This document shows positions 35,962-48,005 of a stretch of DNA of 64,000 nt, piece by piece. How positions within the stretch are numbered: position 1 is the stretch's first letter; the number at the start of each line of letters is the position of its first letter. The notes under the pieces were generated by a model. It had not been told where the DNA came from and ran no database searches. It was given only the letters and a program-made list of their open reading frames with translations. A program made the position numbers and the translations under genes. Origin of the DNA: Artemisia argyi (taxonomy: Eukaryota; Streptophyta; Magnoliopsida; Asterales; Asteraceae); the NCBI GenBank assembly GCA_030686995.1, contig CM060685.1:23792065-23856064 (forward strand), read 5' to 3'.

Positions 35962-35999
35962 TTTTAAAATATACCAAAATGAAAAAGCGATGAGCTATT

Positions 36000-36038
<39 letters not shown>

Positions 36039-36044
<6 letters not shown>

Positions 36045-36116
36045 TTTGTCCTCTGAGAATTGAACCGCAGACCTTCGTGTCATAGGGCAATAAACTTACC
36101 AAATGAACTATACTCC
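36039..36116 (-). ncRNA. tRNA-like Pol III unit (78 nt) with a long T tail
   Basis: Minus strand: 5' GGAGTAT pairs with 3' ATACTTT (two G-T). The A-box region is AGTTCATTTGGTAAG and the B box GGTTCAATTCTC. The 3' end runs straight into about 40 T residues (plus A run 36003-36041), far more than a terminator needs. The same flanks occur around 18262-18340. Confidence 0.55.
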
Positions 36117-36281
36117 ATCCCATGATACATATCCCCATACCGCTATTTACCATAAAATGTTTACAGCAAGACAAAAACTTTAGAAATTAGTTAAATGCTA
36201 TTGTGAACTCTTATTCTCAATTTGCTATCTTCTTATCATTTTCACAAACGCACCCACCATGAGCTCTCCATGATTATCATT

Positions 36282-36469
36282 CGGGATTGTCTAACTAGTG
36301 CCCTTAGGGCACTAGTTAAGAAAAGAAAAGACCCACAAAATAGTACCAAAATATATTTTAAATACTCATGGACCCACACCTTTTCAATAAAAATATATTT
36401 TTTTGGTACTATTTTGTGGGTCATCCCTTTTCTTAACAAGTGCCCTAAGGGCACTAGTTAGACAATCCC
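36282..36469. mobile_element. Palindromic hAT-like MITE
   Basis: The ends are gggattgtctaactagtgcc and its inverted complement, and the interior is a long near-palindrome around 36380. The flanking octamers ttatcatt (36274-36281) and ttatcata (36470-36477) match at seven of eight bases. It shares its termini with the outer MITE at 11379-11762. Confidence 0.75.
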
Positions 36470-36754
36470 TTATCATAACAACTTTTCTTATATAGAAATT
36501 AGTTGGCGTAACACCAATAGGTAATTTTTATGTTACTGATCAACTAACCGTATTGGAAACGTCACTAGTTTGGACAAAGTGAACATAACTAAAACTCGGT
36601 ACGTCTTCGTCTGGTAAGTGCAACACATCTATCCATTTAGGAAAAATTTTGTGACTCGCCATCGTTAGTACCTTGTGATCGATTGAGTTGTACATGTTAC
36701 CCATACTTATTTAGCAGGACCAAGTTGTCACTTTTTCTCTTGATACCTTCACTA

Positions 36755-37500
36755 CAGGGGCGGATCTAGTGTAGAGCACGGGTATGCAAGTGCATACACT
36801 ACAAGAAAAAAGCCTTTTAGAGACTTTCTTAGCGACATATTTTATGATTGCGACTTTAGGTGATGGGTCGCTGTAAACGAGTCGCAAATTTTTTGCGACT
36901 CGTGACATGTGTTGCTAAAAAGAGCGACTAGTATAACGACTTCATAAAATAAGTCGCTATAAATTTGCGACTTCAGTATTTCTTGTCGCCATTTGCATCG
37001 CTGTTTTAAAGAGATGTTGCTATCTAAGTCGCTTAACGCGACGCTATTTCTGTAAAAGTCACTATTTAAGTCAATAATTAAGTCGCTAATTAGCGACTTA
37101 ATTAGCGACTTAAATAGAGACTTTTACATAAATAGCGTCGCATTAAGCGACTTAGATGGCAACATCTCTTTAAAACAGCGATGCAAATGGCGACAAGAAA
37201 TACTGAAGTCGCAAATTTATAGCGACTTATTTTATGAAGTCGTTATACTAGTCGCTCTTTTTAGCGACACATGTCACGAGTCGCAAAAAAATTACGACTC
37301 GTTTACAGCGACCCATCACTTAAAGTCGCAATCATAAAATACGTCGCTAAGAAAGTCACTAAAGGGCTTTTTTCTTGTAGTGATACCCTAAAATTCAACG
37401 GGTAGTGTAAAAAACATAGGGTGCATACCCTTCAAGGACCCTTCGAAGACCATTCGAGCAAAAGTGCATACCCTATTTTGAAATCCTAGTTCCGCCACTG
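36755..37500. mobile_element. hAT-like MITE containing a CACTA element
   Basis: The termini are caggggcggatctag and ctagttccgccactg (inverted), with a perfect 8-bp target duplication CTTCACTA at 36747-36754 and 37501-37508. Without the nested CACTA insertion it is about 157 bp. No gene is carried. Confidence 0.85.
36797..37382. mobile_element. Fold-back CACTA element
   Basis: It starts CACTACAAGAAAAAAGCC and ends GGGCTTTTTTCTTGTAGTG, with a 3-bp target duplication ATA on both sides. The whole 586 bp is one imperfect inverted repeat about a centre near 37090, packed with AAGTCGC/GCGACTT motifs. It is non-autonomous, with no transposase, and could form a very long hairpin RNA. Confidence 0.9.
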
Positions 37501-37715
37501 CTTCACTAGAAATGTAGGGAACCAAAATAATAAAAAGTTTGGACTTTGGAGTACGAATATTTTTTTAAGCTAAAAGATATACTACTAAAAAATCAAGAAT
37601 TTATATTAAATTTTCAGTACACAATGTTTAGTGAAGTTTGAATGTTTTTTAGTATTATAATCAACTTCATTAACATAGTAATATTCTAAACATGTATGAT
37701 CTTCGTTCACTATCA

Positions 37716-37758
37716 TATATAAATAAGAAACATTTCACTTCTTTCATCTATGTAGGAT
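37716..37758 (-). promoter_or_regulatory. U6-like promoter module, copy k (USE mutated)
   Basis: Minus strand: ATCCTACATAG (one change inside the core), 26-bp spacer, TATATA (37716-37721). Confidence 0.4.
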
Positions 37759-37814
37759 ATAGATATGAAATGGTTTTATCAAACACATAATATTGTACAT
37801 TCTTACATGCCGAC

Positions 37815-38132
37815 TTGTTCATTTCTAGTATTCAAATCTATATCATTCATGTGTTCATCATAGAGCGTTCTTATTTGAAGCCACTGGCATTCTTAATTAA
37901 TAAAAAGGTTGAAATTATGTTATTAAGTGACAACGCAAATTTGGGACGGAGATCTTCTACGGAGTACAAATTTATATCACTGATTTCATACGGGTTAGTT
38001 TACTCTCATATTTTCGTTCTTTTATGTTCCGTTGTTGTCGAGGAAAATATTGCCAATAATGCAACTCGTTTTGTGTTTCTTGAATTACATGCCATGAAGT
38101 TAATTAAGTATTCTTCGTCGCATGTAGTTTAG
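37815..38132 (+). other. ORF-like conserved block, third copy, probably not a gene
   Basis: This is a 105-codon frame whose middle (ENIANNATRFVFLELHA) matches frames at 9396-9662 and 11957-12169. The ends diverge completely and no domain is recognised. Confidence 0.2.
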
Positions 38133-39122
38133 TTCGAACATTTTATACAAAGAAGATACTTCTTTCGCATATAAGAGAACTTTTTTTCAATTAAATTCAG
38201 TAGGCAATCTTTGTGTGACTGATTAGGCAGCCCCTTACTAAACGTCAATAGTTCGGATTAGGTGAACCGGACTCGAAGTTTGGGTTTCATGAGTGTGACT
38301 CACCTTTTCATTTTGGATAAATACACCTTTGTAAATACAAAGTTTGGTGTAGATAATTCAATTCTGGTGAGACACATCCGTTGGCAGCTTGTAATATAGA
38401 AATGAAAAGTGGACTTATGTTGACTCTTGCATTTTTATATACAATCTATAGGTTCATTAAGAGCGTTTGTACTTTGAAGCTACTTCGTTATTTGCTTAAT
38501 ACAAGCCTTTTAGGAGAACATTTATGAAATAATTGAACCGGCTATTTTTATGTGACTGATTGATTTATCCTTTTGGAAACTTCATTAGTTTGGTTTAAGT
38601 GAACATGACTCAAAACTATGTGGGATTTGGTGATGACTCGTGAGTGCGACACATCTATCCGTCTTGGATAATTTTGGTGGATCGCGTACGTAAGTACCTA
38701 GTGATTGATTGAGTTATACATTGGTAGGACAAAGTTGTCACTCTATCTTGGCTAGAAAGTCGTCTCAAAGCCCTCAATTTATAGTCACATGGATGTCGTT
38801 GAATATCCGGATCAGTTTGAAAGGCACTTTTGCATTAGTGAGTTGTTTTAATAGATAGCTTGATGGACATTCATGACAGGAAATGCAAAGAAGCTTGATG
38901 AAGTTAAACTGTTGAAGTGATTTTAGAACAATAAGTTCTATAGTGATTTTGAAGAAGTTCAAGTGTTTGAAAACATGTTCACTCGACTTTATAGTGACAT
39001 CAAGAGTTTTTTTCTTTAACTTTTATTTTTAAATTTTAAATGCTTGAGAATTTGTTAGTTTGGTATATTTAGTTTAAAAAAAATAAATAAAAATCAAGTA
39101 AAATAACGAAAACAAAAAAAGT

Positions 39123-39200
39123 GAGGTATGAGACAATTGGGATTCGAAGCACAAACCTTTGGATTATAGTACAGCACACATACCAAATGACCTACACCCC
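39123..39200 (-). ncRNA. tRNA-like Pol III unit (78 nt), duplicate of 34315-34392
   Basis: It has the same fold as its partner, but the B box has drifted to GCTTCGAATCCC. The acceptor pairs GGGGTGT/ATACCTC are unchanged. Confidence 0.5.
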
Positions 39201-39990
39201 ACCACATGATACAATTACATGTATTCGTACCTCTACTTAACATATAATGTGTTTACATTAAAATAAGCATTTAATCACGGATAATTAAATGCCATTGTGG
39301 ACTCTTATCACAACAATTTGCTACGTATCTTCTTATCATTTTCACAAGCACACTCACTATAGAGTTTTGCAACTCTGATAGATGACATTTATTTTAAGGG
39401 CAAAGAATATGGAAATTAACCTTTTTTGGGTTAGAAGAGAACATAATCAAGTAACTTATTGGGTTGTTTCTGACGCGTTTTCTTCCTCTTCATGATTTAG
39501 TTTGGATTGTACTTTTCCTTTCCAAAGAAAGTGACAATAAAATTTACTAAAAATGAAGAAAACCCATTGAAATAGATCTTGTTTCTGACACAACTGGATG
39601 TATATCTATATTCGAGCAATCATTTGACGTTCTTGGACCAAAGTTAAATATAGTTGGTAGTGGTCGAATCAAATTTTGGATTTCTAAACGTTGACTCTTG
39701 CATTAAACAATGTTGTCACTCTATCTCTTGATACCTTCACTAGAAACTAAAGCAACAAAGAGAGCTTAAATCATATGTGCAAATATTATAGTGTGACATC
39801 AACATAATTTCATTTTTAACTTTTGTTATCTTGGAACATACCAAGTACCAACGATGAAAAAATGGAAAATGATCTAAAAACAGCTATCTAGTTAGCGAAA
39901 ATACAGCTAAAATGATCTAAAAACAGCTATCTAGTTAGCGAAAATACGGCTAAAAAATGGATGTGTCATGAAAAAGAAAAAACAAAAAAG

Positions 39991-40068
39991 GGAGTATAAG
40001 CAAGCAGTGAATTGAACCTTTGACCTTGAGAAGAAGTTAAAGATCACTTACCAAATGACCCACACTCC
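39991..40068 (-). ncRNA. tRNA-like Pol III unit (78 nt), best D-arm
   Basis: Minus strand: 5' GGAGTGT pairs with 3' ATACTCC. The D stem GTCA/TGAT pairs around a TTTGGTAAG loop containing the invariant GG. The B box is GGTTCAATTCAC, and one base after the acceptor comes a T6 terminator. The anticodon arm remains irregular. Confidence 0.6.
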
Positions 40069-40505
40069 CTACATTATTAAACTCACCAGACAATTTTTAT
40101 AACAAGACAACACGCCCATAGCTTTCAATAAAAGAATAGGAATAATACTCACACAACATAAATTGATGCACACACCAAAATTATGCACATATCATATCAT
40201 GTTGTTGTAACATATGTATTAGTGATGTAATATTGTGGTGTGAGTATCAATTCCCATAAAAAGAGCACAAACAAACAAAAAATAGTCAACTCTTAGTAAA
40301 TCTATAATAAAAAGTCAACAAAAATGGTGTACCCTATGAGAAACGTCATAAGAAAGCTTGGTCATGAAGGTACATAGAATAATCTTTACCGTCGTATTAT
40401 GGTCAATAGGTAACTTTTATGCTACTGATCAAGCAACCCTATGGGAAACGTCATTAGTTTCGATGAGGCGAACCGAACTCAAACTCAGTGTCTTTTGTGA
40501 GTGCG

Positions 40506-40724
40506 CAAGGGCGGTCCTATGTAAGCGCAGGGGATGGTCCCCTCCCCCCTCCAAAAAAAAAATAAAAATAATAAAATAAAATTGTGGCACATAGTGTAAA
40601 TATTATATGTTTTAGAGATAATTTAGTTAAGGTTACAAATAAATCTTCGATTTGACCCCCCAAAAATAAATTCGCCCCCCCCCCCCCCCCCCCCCCCAAA
40701 TAAAATGTTCTAGTTCCGCCATTG
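40506..40724. mobile_element. hAT-like MITE with a C-run
   Basis: It starts caagggcggtcctatg and ends ctagttccgccattg, with a perfect 8-bp target duplication TGAGTGCG at 40498-40505 and 40725-40732. A run of about 22 C lies at 40676-40697. It resembles the MITE at 36755-37500. Confidence 0.85.
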
Positions 40725-43700
40725 TGAGTGCGACATGTCTATCCATTTTGGATAATTCTAATGAGTCACCTTTGTTAGTACCTTGTGATAAATTGATTTG
40801 TACATTGGTAGAACAAATTTTTCACTTTTTCTCTTGATACCTTCACTAAAAATGTAGGCAACAAAAAGAGCTCAAATACTAGAGTTGCCTCATATCTTAG
40901 TCATCTAATTAAAAAGTCAAGTTAACATTTGATATTGATCAATTTGAGATAATGCATATAATTACGGTTTTGTCATATTATGTAATCGAATAAAAGATGT
41001 ACACATATTTAGCTGAAGTATGAACAGAATCTTTGTAAATTAAAAGTTTGGAGTGCCCATATTTTAGGGTTTTTGCACTAAGAGGTAGTTGTTCTTTTCA
41101 AAAATGTTGAGTTGGGTAACTATACTTATTTTTTGTTTATTGACATCACTATACTGATTATATCATGAGTAATATTCACTAAACTATTTAAAAACTTGTA
41201 ATTTGGTCACTTGTCCATGTCATTAAAACATGTTTAGACATCACTAACTTTTTAGCCATGTCACAAAATTTTGTCCTTGTCATCACATCTAAAACAAGAT
41301 CGGTGATTCTTTTTCATATTAAATACAACCTTAATGAATATTAATTTAATAATTAAATAAAATTGAATGAATTCAATTGGTTATCATCATCTTGATATTT
41401 TAGCACAAAATCCTCCATGGTAATATGAATTTGACGCTGCCAAGCACCATTAAAAAAATTAAAGCAAACCATCCTAATTGATTATGTAATTTTTAGAACA
41501 ACCCAATTTTATATGCTCAAACTGCTGTTGCAAAAATCAATTTGATAAAGACAAACAAGCATTGAAAAACACATCAATCTAACTATATATAAAGAATGAG
41601 TTGCAAGTTGAGCATTAATTGAGCATGTGAATTTATGGTTTGAGCTTGGCAACTCAAATATGATGAGATTAAGCTAACCAAGTAAGCTTCTAACAAAGAA
41701 TGCGTTGAGCATTGATTCAGATAGAAAATATGTTTTTACCTCATTTTCAGGCCACACAAAGCCAGAAAACCTCACGATGTTACTCTTGAACAAGACGGCC
41801 TGCAATTTTTAGCATAGTTATAGTTAGAAATCTATGACATCATACATGTTTGAACAAATTCATTATGCATAACACAATATCTTTAAAACACAATTTTCAA
41901 CAGTACGCATAAACTCTAATTCTATATTTAAAACAAGCTGCAACATTTTCTGAACACTACACACGTTTTGCACCTTTTTGTATCTTAATAAGATGACAAT
42001 ATCAAGGTACAAAAGTTTTCTTCTGTTCTTTTATGCATATACAAAGTGTTTACAATTTAGGGGGTGTTTGGATTATTGATACTTGAAGTCAAACATTAGA
42101 TAACCATATAATCAGTTAGTTAAAGCCAAGAGCCTAAGGGGCTGTTTTTTTTTCTTTTTTTTTTTCTTCAGTTTGGTAACCTAAGGTGTGTGAACAAATA
42201 TTGTTTCTTCTTCTTCTTCTTTTTCTTTTTGCTTAATGAAGCATTTTAATATTAGCAAACAACTACTTTACCCATACATCTATAATTTGGATTAAATGAA
42301 AATTTACTTTATTAGTCCCAAACACTGACCTTAAACTCTTATTTCCAGAAAATTGAATCGCAAAACAAACGACTATTTTACCCATACATCTATAATTTGG
42401 TTACAACCAAGATAAAACCCCAATTCATCAATCACATATACATTTTTTTTTTTTTTTTTGGGTAACATGGGTTTCCGACTCGACATTGCGAGCCGACTAA
42501 TCCCACGGTGACTACCCTTTTGGATAGCCCGGAGTCGGTGCAGGTGAACCTCCGTGGCCACAATACATCTTAAAAATACTTAAACCCAACTTATCACTCA
42601 CAATCTCCAAACCATAAATGTTAATTCTTACCTGCATCGAATCACATAAACATACATCAAATTCGGATTAAATCCCCATATAAGACATTATTATTTCAAA
42701 TGGGGTGTTTGGATTTAGGTTTATACAATACAAATACAGAGGTGGTGGGGAAAGGGTGGCACCGGTGGTGAAGGTGAATGCAGCTCGACGACGTGGAGGC
42801 AGCGGGTAGCAATGGCGTGAAGGTGGCAACAGACCAGTGTGGTAGAGAGATAGAACTGTGAAATGTTTGATTGGGAATAGAAGAAGATAATGTTAGGTGA
42901 AAATATGGAAAAGAGTGATTATAGTAGTGTATAATAGAATTTATGTTTAAATATTTGTTTCTCATTGGGAAAGGGTGGGTTTTTGGTGCCCATCAACATC
43001 TAGGAAATCCTTTGTATTAATAAGGTGTTTGTTTCGGCTTATAAGCCGTGTTCGGCTTATATAAAAAAAGCCAAAATTTTGTGGCTTATTTTGACACTTA
43101 CAGGCTTATATAAAAAATAGGTGACAATGTGCCATACTGTATAACTCATGCAAGAACATTATGTCATAAAACAAATTTTTCTAAAATTAATACCAACTTT
43201 AGTTCCAAAATTTCCTACCATATGGACAGACCAACAAAATGAAAATGCTAAACAGTGAACATAGAATTGTGTCGGATGTTTAAGAACTTTTATAACTTAC
43301 AAAGGTCAGGAATTTGGTCCATTGCAACTTGGGCGGTATCACGACTGTCCGTCGTCAAAGAGTCATATTTTACATAAACCAAAATGAAATCAAATTTACT
43401 AACAGGTATGTCCCATTTACAATATTACTATACTTAAAGAATGAGTTGCAAGTTGAGCATTAATTGAACATGTGAATTAATGGTTTAAGCTTAGCAACTC
43501 TATTATGATTTAAGCTAATGAAATATAATAAACCCAGGAAAAAGCCTCATTGCTGCAAGTATATGAACCATCTACGGTGTAAATACTCATTCCTCACTTA
43601 GTGAGGCAAGCAACCATTCATGACATTCATTTCAGTATTGAAAGCCACATTGAATAACAGTCGCATAAAACACAAAAAAGGTTGACAGTTACATGATTGA

Positions 43701-43849
43701 GCCCGAATAAGAAAACCAAAAGACACTATCATACATTGTTATAACACCTCAAGGGAGGCTATAAATAAGACATACATTTCTTCTACTCTTCGTCGAAACC
43801 ACCAAAATGGCCAACACCACCACCGTTATAACACTCATTACCATTCCCT

Positions 43850-44090
43850 CTAAACATCTCCGACCACTTTCACGACGGCGGCGTTCAATATTAAACCCAT
43901 CTTATCATTCTTAACACTAACTGAAAACTTAACTTTTTGACCTTCTTGAAAAATGTGATGGCCTTCATATTGTAGAAACAAATCACGACACCTGTTGCTG
44001 TTGTTGTTGCTGTTGCTGTTGTTGTTGCTGTTACTGTTGTTGTTACTGTTGCTGTTGCTGTTGCTGTTGCTGATGAATCTGCTGCCATTG
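43850..44090 (-). pseudogene. Possible captured gene fragment inside the MULE
   Basis: The minus strand begins at an ATG (44088) in a repeat of CAGCAACAG triplets. In a second frame (43990-43850) it reads DLFLQYEGHHIFQEGQKVKF and continues about 25 codons to a stop. That segment faintly resembles the second half of a cold-shock domain (DLFVH...EGQ.V.F.V), and the following reading includes a Gly-rich CYNGGGVGHF stretch recalling the zinc knuckles of plant cold-shock proteins. The frames do not join, the match is weak, and chance remains possible. Confidence 0.25.
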
Positions 44091-45699
44091 TTTTTTTATA
44101 ATTTGATTGATGAAAAGTTCTTTTTTTAGCGTTTGTGGGATTGGGTGAATATAGAGATGAGAAACCCTAAATACATAGGCGGCTTCTTATGAATCAAGTC
44201 CTTTTTATTTATGGATTTTATTTACCTTTCATGTTATTGTTGTTATTCTCCATTGAATTGATTTGTTTGTAATATTGAAATTGATTTGTTTGTAACTGAA
44301 ACAGAAAATAATTAAGACGGGTTTTGTAAGGAAAGATATTAATGAGATATCAATTAATACGGAAGAAAGAGAAGGTCTGATGAGTAGAGTTTTTAGATGA
44401 GCGTTGTATTGTATTCTAAAATTTTATTTAACAAAATATGCATTCCTAAAATTAATTAACATAGTACTTAGTTATCTTTTCCTTTAATTTATAAAATCAT
44501 AAAAAACATATGAAAGACGAGTAATTTAGTAGCCGTCATCCTCAACTCATTCATCCTCATTATTGTCGGCTCTTTGACAGACAACGACAACGTGTTTTTT
44601 CATTTTGTATGATTGCGAGATTCCTGCATGAACATGATTTCGGCATCCTCTTCTCATGGAACGATGGCATAAACAAACAACTAGGCTGATATCAACACAA
44701 ATAATACGATCAACGAAACCAATAGTATCTTAAAAAGACAACATATATGCCATCCGTTGTCAAAGTCTAATAAAACCATTCTTAATTTTTCATAAATATA
44801 AATGGTCCGGTCGTTGGATGTGACTAAAGGGAACGAGACAAAGCAACAAATATCGTAAGAACAGTCACACCAATGGTAAATTATATGTTTTCAACGTTCA
44901 CATCACTTCATAAGAAATACTCAGAGAAAATTTAACATCAATCAATATGTCCAAAATGTTCGAACCGACCTTGAAACGACAATGTTCATCTAATATACAA
45001 TTACGTTTTCTTTTGTGCTTTGTTGGTTCTTTCGATCCTACTGATGACATCGGAATCATGCATACATACATCACATTGTTATCCTAACACATTGTTATCC
45101 TAACAGAATAAGGGAATCGACAATGACAAAGACAAAGTAAATGAGGACGATGGATGATTATTTTTGTTTTACTATCTTGATTGTTTTTGTAGATCTCATA
45201 ATAAATTGATAACACCTTAAAGATCATCGTTACGATACCTGACTGGCGCCTTCAAATGAAATAATTAATTATTTATGTAGTTTGATGATTTTGTTATAAA
45301 AAATAAGTTAAATATTTTCAGGAATACATATTCTCCTAAATACTTTTCTAAACCGCTTAATACTCATGCATGCAATATATTTTAAATATTGGCATTAATT
45401 TGTAATTAGTGAAACTTTCTTAACATACATCTCATTCAATGCAAAGTCTTTATTAAGTTAAATTTAAATTTAAAATATATCTATATTTCGGTTCTTTGAT
45501 TAAGTCTAACAAATGGATATTGTTGATATCCCATTTTCGACCCACCGTAACTTTTATTTGAGTGTGAACATCTTTAGTCGCTTAACTTGATGATCCAATT
45601 TTATCCATGGGACCGACTCACATGTTTAGTAGTTTGGCCTTTGCAATGCTTATTGATAGACAAGCTAATCAATTTTTGTCAAAAAAAGTTGAGTTTAGA

Positions 45700-46660
45700 C
45701 ACAAGTAAAAAAAAAACAAAAAAAAAAAAAGTGCATCGCACGAGTCTCAGTGAATGCCAAGTGAACTTGGAGATACGAGGGTCAACGTGTTATTTATTTA
45801 TTTAGAATATTATTTATCTATATCTATAAGTAACTAACAAGGATGGTGCATCACACATTACGCAAATAAATTTACTCAAACTTTACGTAATCAACAATTA
45901 GATACAATTTGTGCAATGCACGGGTTCGTAAAATTAGATAAAACCTGTGTGCATCGCACGGGTCTTGAGGCAGCTCAAGTTATATATGACGAAAATTAGT
46001 GCCAAACATTACGCTATGAACACTTAGATACAGCCCGTGTGCAACACACGGGTCTGAATATCATTTTGAGTTTTTGGCTCAACCTCAATTAAAGTGACAA
46101 AATAAAGGCTCCAACAATGACCATCACCCAAAAATGACAGTTTCAAACATGACGCAAATTAGTACTGAACATTACGCAAACTTAGATACAGCCCGTGTGC
46201 ATCGCACGGGTCTGAATATCATTTTGAGTTTTTGACTCAACCTCAATTAAAAGTGACAAAGTAAAGGCACCAACAATTTTCATGCCATGCTAACTTAAGT
46301 TGTTGTAACAATATCACAATTTATAAATTATTGTTGCAAATTATGCAAACAACAATTAGATCAAACCGATGTGTCATGGAAGGATGATCAAATCGGAAAA
46401 CCTCAAAGTTGAGAACCGCTAAGTAAGTAAATCAAACGTGTACTCACTACTTACACCCACGTGTACTAATGGTCAAACACATTTTTGAGTATCTTTCATA
46501 TGAAACATTTCTATTTGTAAAAGCTTAATAAAGCGATTTTTTTAGTTTAACACTTCACGTTTCGCGATGAATCTTAACACATCTAATTAACCGTTGCAAG
46601 ACTAATGCTACTTCATGGTAATCGAAACCCGTGCATCGCACGGGCCATGCTGTCTCGTTC
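45700..46660. repeat. Repeated CCCGTG(N)GCACGGG palindromes inside the MULE
   Basis: Several copies of a palindromic motif of the type gtgcatcgcacgggt occur at about 45733, 45918, 45946, 46035, 46190 and 46630. Two carry a shared longer block ('gaatatcattttgagttttt') at 46055 and 46211. Such motifs are common at Helitron- and MITE-like ends in plants; I could not define an element around them. Confidence 0.5.
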
Positions 46661-46852
46661 CATAGAAAATAACAGTAATGTAGTTAGTATTTAATTGTAA
46701 CATAATTAGTAGAATGATGTGAATACACACAATAAAAGTATAGTTACCCAAATGAACATTTTTAAAAAGTACAGTTACTTGTCAGTGCAAAAACTCTCAT
46801 ATTTTAAGCAAAAGACGATACTAAAAGTTAAGAATTTATACTATATTTTCAA

Positions 46853-47064
46853 GGGGTAAGGATCCAGTGACAAGAAGACTTATAATGAGAATGATGAGAA
46901 ATAACTATAACGAAATATTTGAGATGCATCGACTTGAATTAGATGCATCCCAATTAGTTTCAAAAGTAATTTTGAAGTGAAAACGATGCAAAGTAGTACT
47001 TGCAACAAATTTAACCCGCAGAGGACGAAAAATATATAGGATTTTCCTAACTTGGTATCATGCA

Positions 47065-47163
<99 letters not shown>

Positions 47164-47307
47164 TCTAATTTTTAGCTAGAAAATATATTAGGGTGCATAA
47201 AAAAGATTAGGGATGCATTTAATTCAAGTCGATGCATCTCTAATATGTGGTTATAATCATTTCTCATTCTTCTTATTTTAAGAGTTCTTCTCATTTGATC
47301 CTAAGTC
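46853..47307. mobile_element. MULE-like MITE with long inverted repeats around a TA tract
   Basis: Arms of about 95 bases (including gatgcatcgacttgaatta on the left and its inverse on the right) flank a (TA)n core at 47069-47160. Imperfect 9-bp duplications tattttcaa (46844-46852) and tatttccaa (47308-47316) border it. No gene is carried. Confidence 0.7.
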
Positions 47308-47437
47308 TATTTCCAAGTGCACTTTGAATGAGGTTTTTATCGATCAAGTTTATAAGTCAAGCTCATTAACCATGCACTTGCAAACATAATGGTTTATTCT
47401 CAACATGTATGATAGTCGTAGGCAGTAGTATATGTAG

Positions 47438-47500
47438 TATATAACCAAGGAATATTTCACTTCTTTAAGGAATATGTCACTTCTTTAACCTATGTGGGAT
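47438..47500 (-). promoter_or_regulatory. U6-like promoter module with enlarged spacer, copy l
   Basis: Minus strand: ATCCCACATAG (47490-47500) and TATATA (47438-47443). A 20-bp duplication between them (two copies of gaatat.tcacttctttaa) lengthens the gap to 46 bp, probably inactivating it. Confidence 0.45.
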
Positions 47501-47596
47501 GCAATGTAGAAATGATTCTATCAGATAGTACATTCATGCCTACATGTGGGATGCAATGTAGAAATGATTCTATCAGATAGTACATTCATGCCTACA
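47493..47596. repeat. 52-bp perfect tandem duplication
   Basis: The block starting tgtgggatgcaatgtagaaa is repeated twice head to tail, duplicating part of the upstream element of promoter copy l. Confidence 0.9.
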
Positions 47597-47781
47597 TGTT
47601 GGCTCATGCATTTCGGGTATTATAATATGTACCATCCATATTTTTATTATATAGCGTTTGTATTATGAAGCAATTTGAAAGTGACGATGCAATTTATTCA
47701 GAGATCTTCTATGGATTACTATTCTATCACTAGTTTCATATGGGTTTACTTTCACGTTTACGCATTTTCAACTTTTTAAAA

Positions 47782-48005
47782 GGGTAAATTGCTTGAAAAT
47801 GTATCATATTTGCTACTTTTTTATTGTGTGTATTTAACTTTCAAATTTCAATTATTGTATGTATTTGTGACTATTTTACCTTTACCTTTTTCTAATTTCG
47901 AAGGGTAAAATGGTCATTTTACATGGCTGAATAGTAACAAAATACACACAATAATCGAAATTTTAAAGTTCAGTACACACAATAAGGAAAAAAAGTATGA
48001 ACAAC
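47782..48005. mobile_element. MITE with inverted arms
   Basis: The left arm (gggtaaattgcttgaaaatg ... attgtgtgtattt) and right arm (aatacacacaataatc ... acacacaataagg) are imperfect inverted repeats. Boundaries are approximate. A remnant of the unit's 'cctatgtgggaa' block follows at 48050-48060, without its TATA box. Confidence 0.5.

Larger units (their letters stand above)
38351..40133. repeat. Segmental duplication, copy B (partner 33521-35288)
   Basis: This is the partner of 33521-35288. Local differences include loss of a TAAA repeat stretch near 39078 and a short internal tandem duplication at 39890-39955 (aaaacagctatctagttagc repeated). No gene is present. Confidence 0.85.
41067..46797. 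mobile_element. MULE-type transposon, 5.7 kb, non-autonomous
   Basis: The 9-bp target duplication CATATTTTA lies at 41058-41066 and 46798-46806. The termini are long inverted repeats: left gggtttttgcactaagag..., right (reverse complement) agagtttttgcactgacaag..., with a shared ttgggtaactatactt about 50 bases in. Removing it rejoins ordinary unit sequence. No transposase ORF is visible. The inside holds AT-rich sequence, short polypyrimidine tracts, a trinucleotide repeat and at least one protein-like fragment (43850-44090), so it may be a Pack-MULE carrying captured host sequence. Confidence 0.8.

Noticed and set aside
42696..42965. 89-codon Ser/His-rich minus-strand frame in the MULE
   Set aside because: Low complexity and no domain; no support beyond being open.
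43891..44088. Ala/Thr repeat protein on the minus strand
   Set aside because: The repeat is a CAG/CAA-type triplet tract read in one frame; the only protein-like signal is in another frame, reported as weak.
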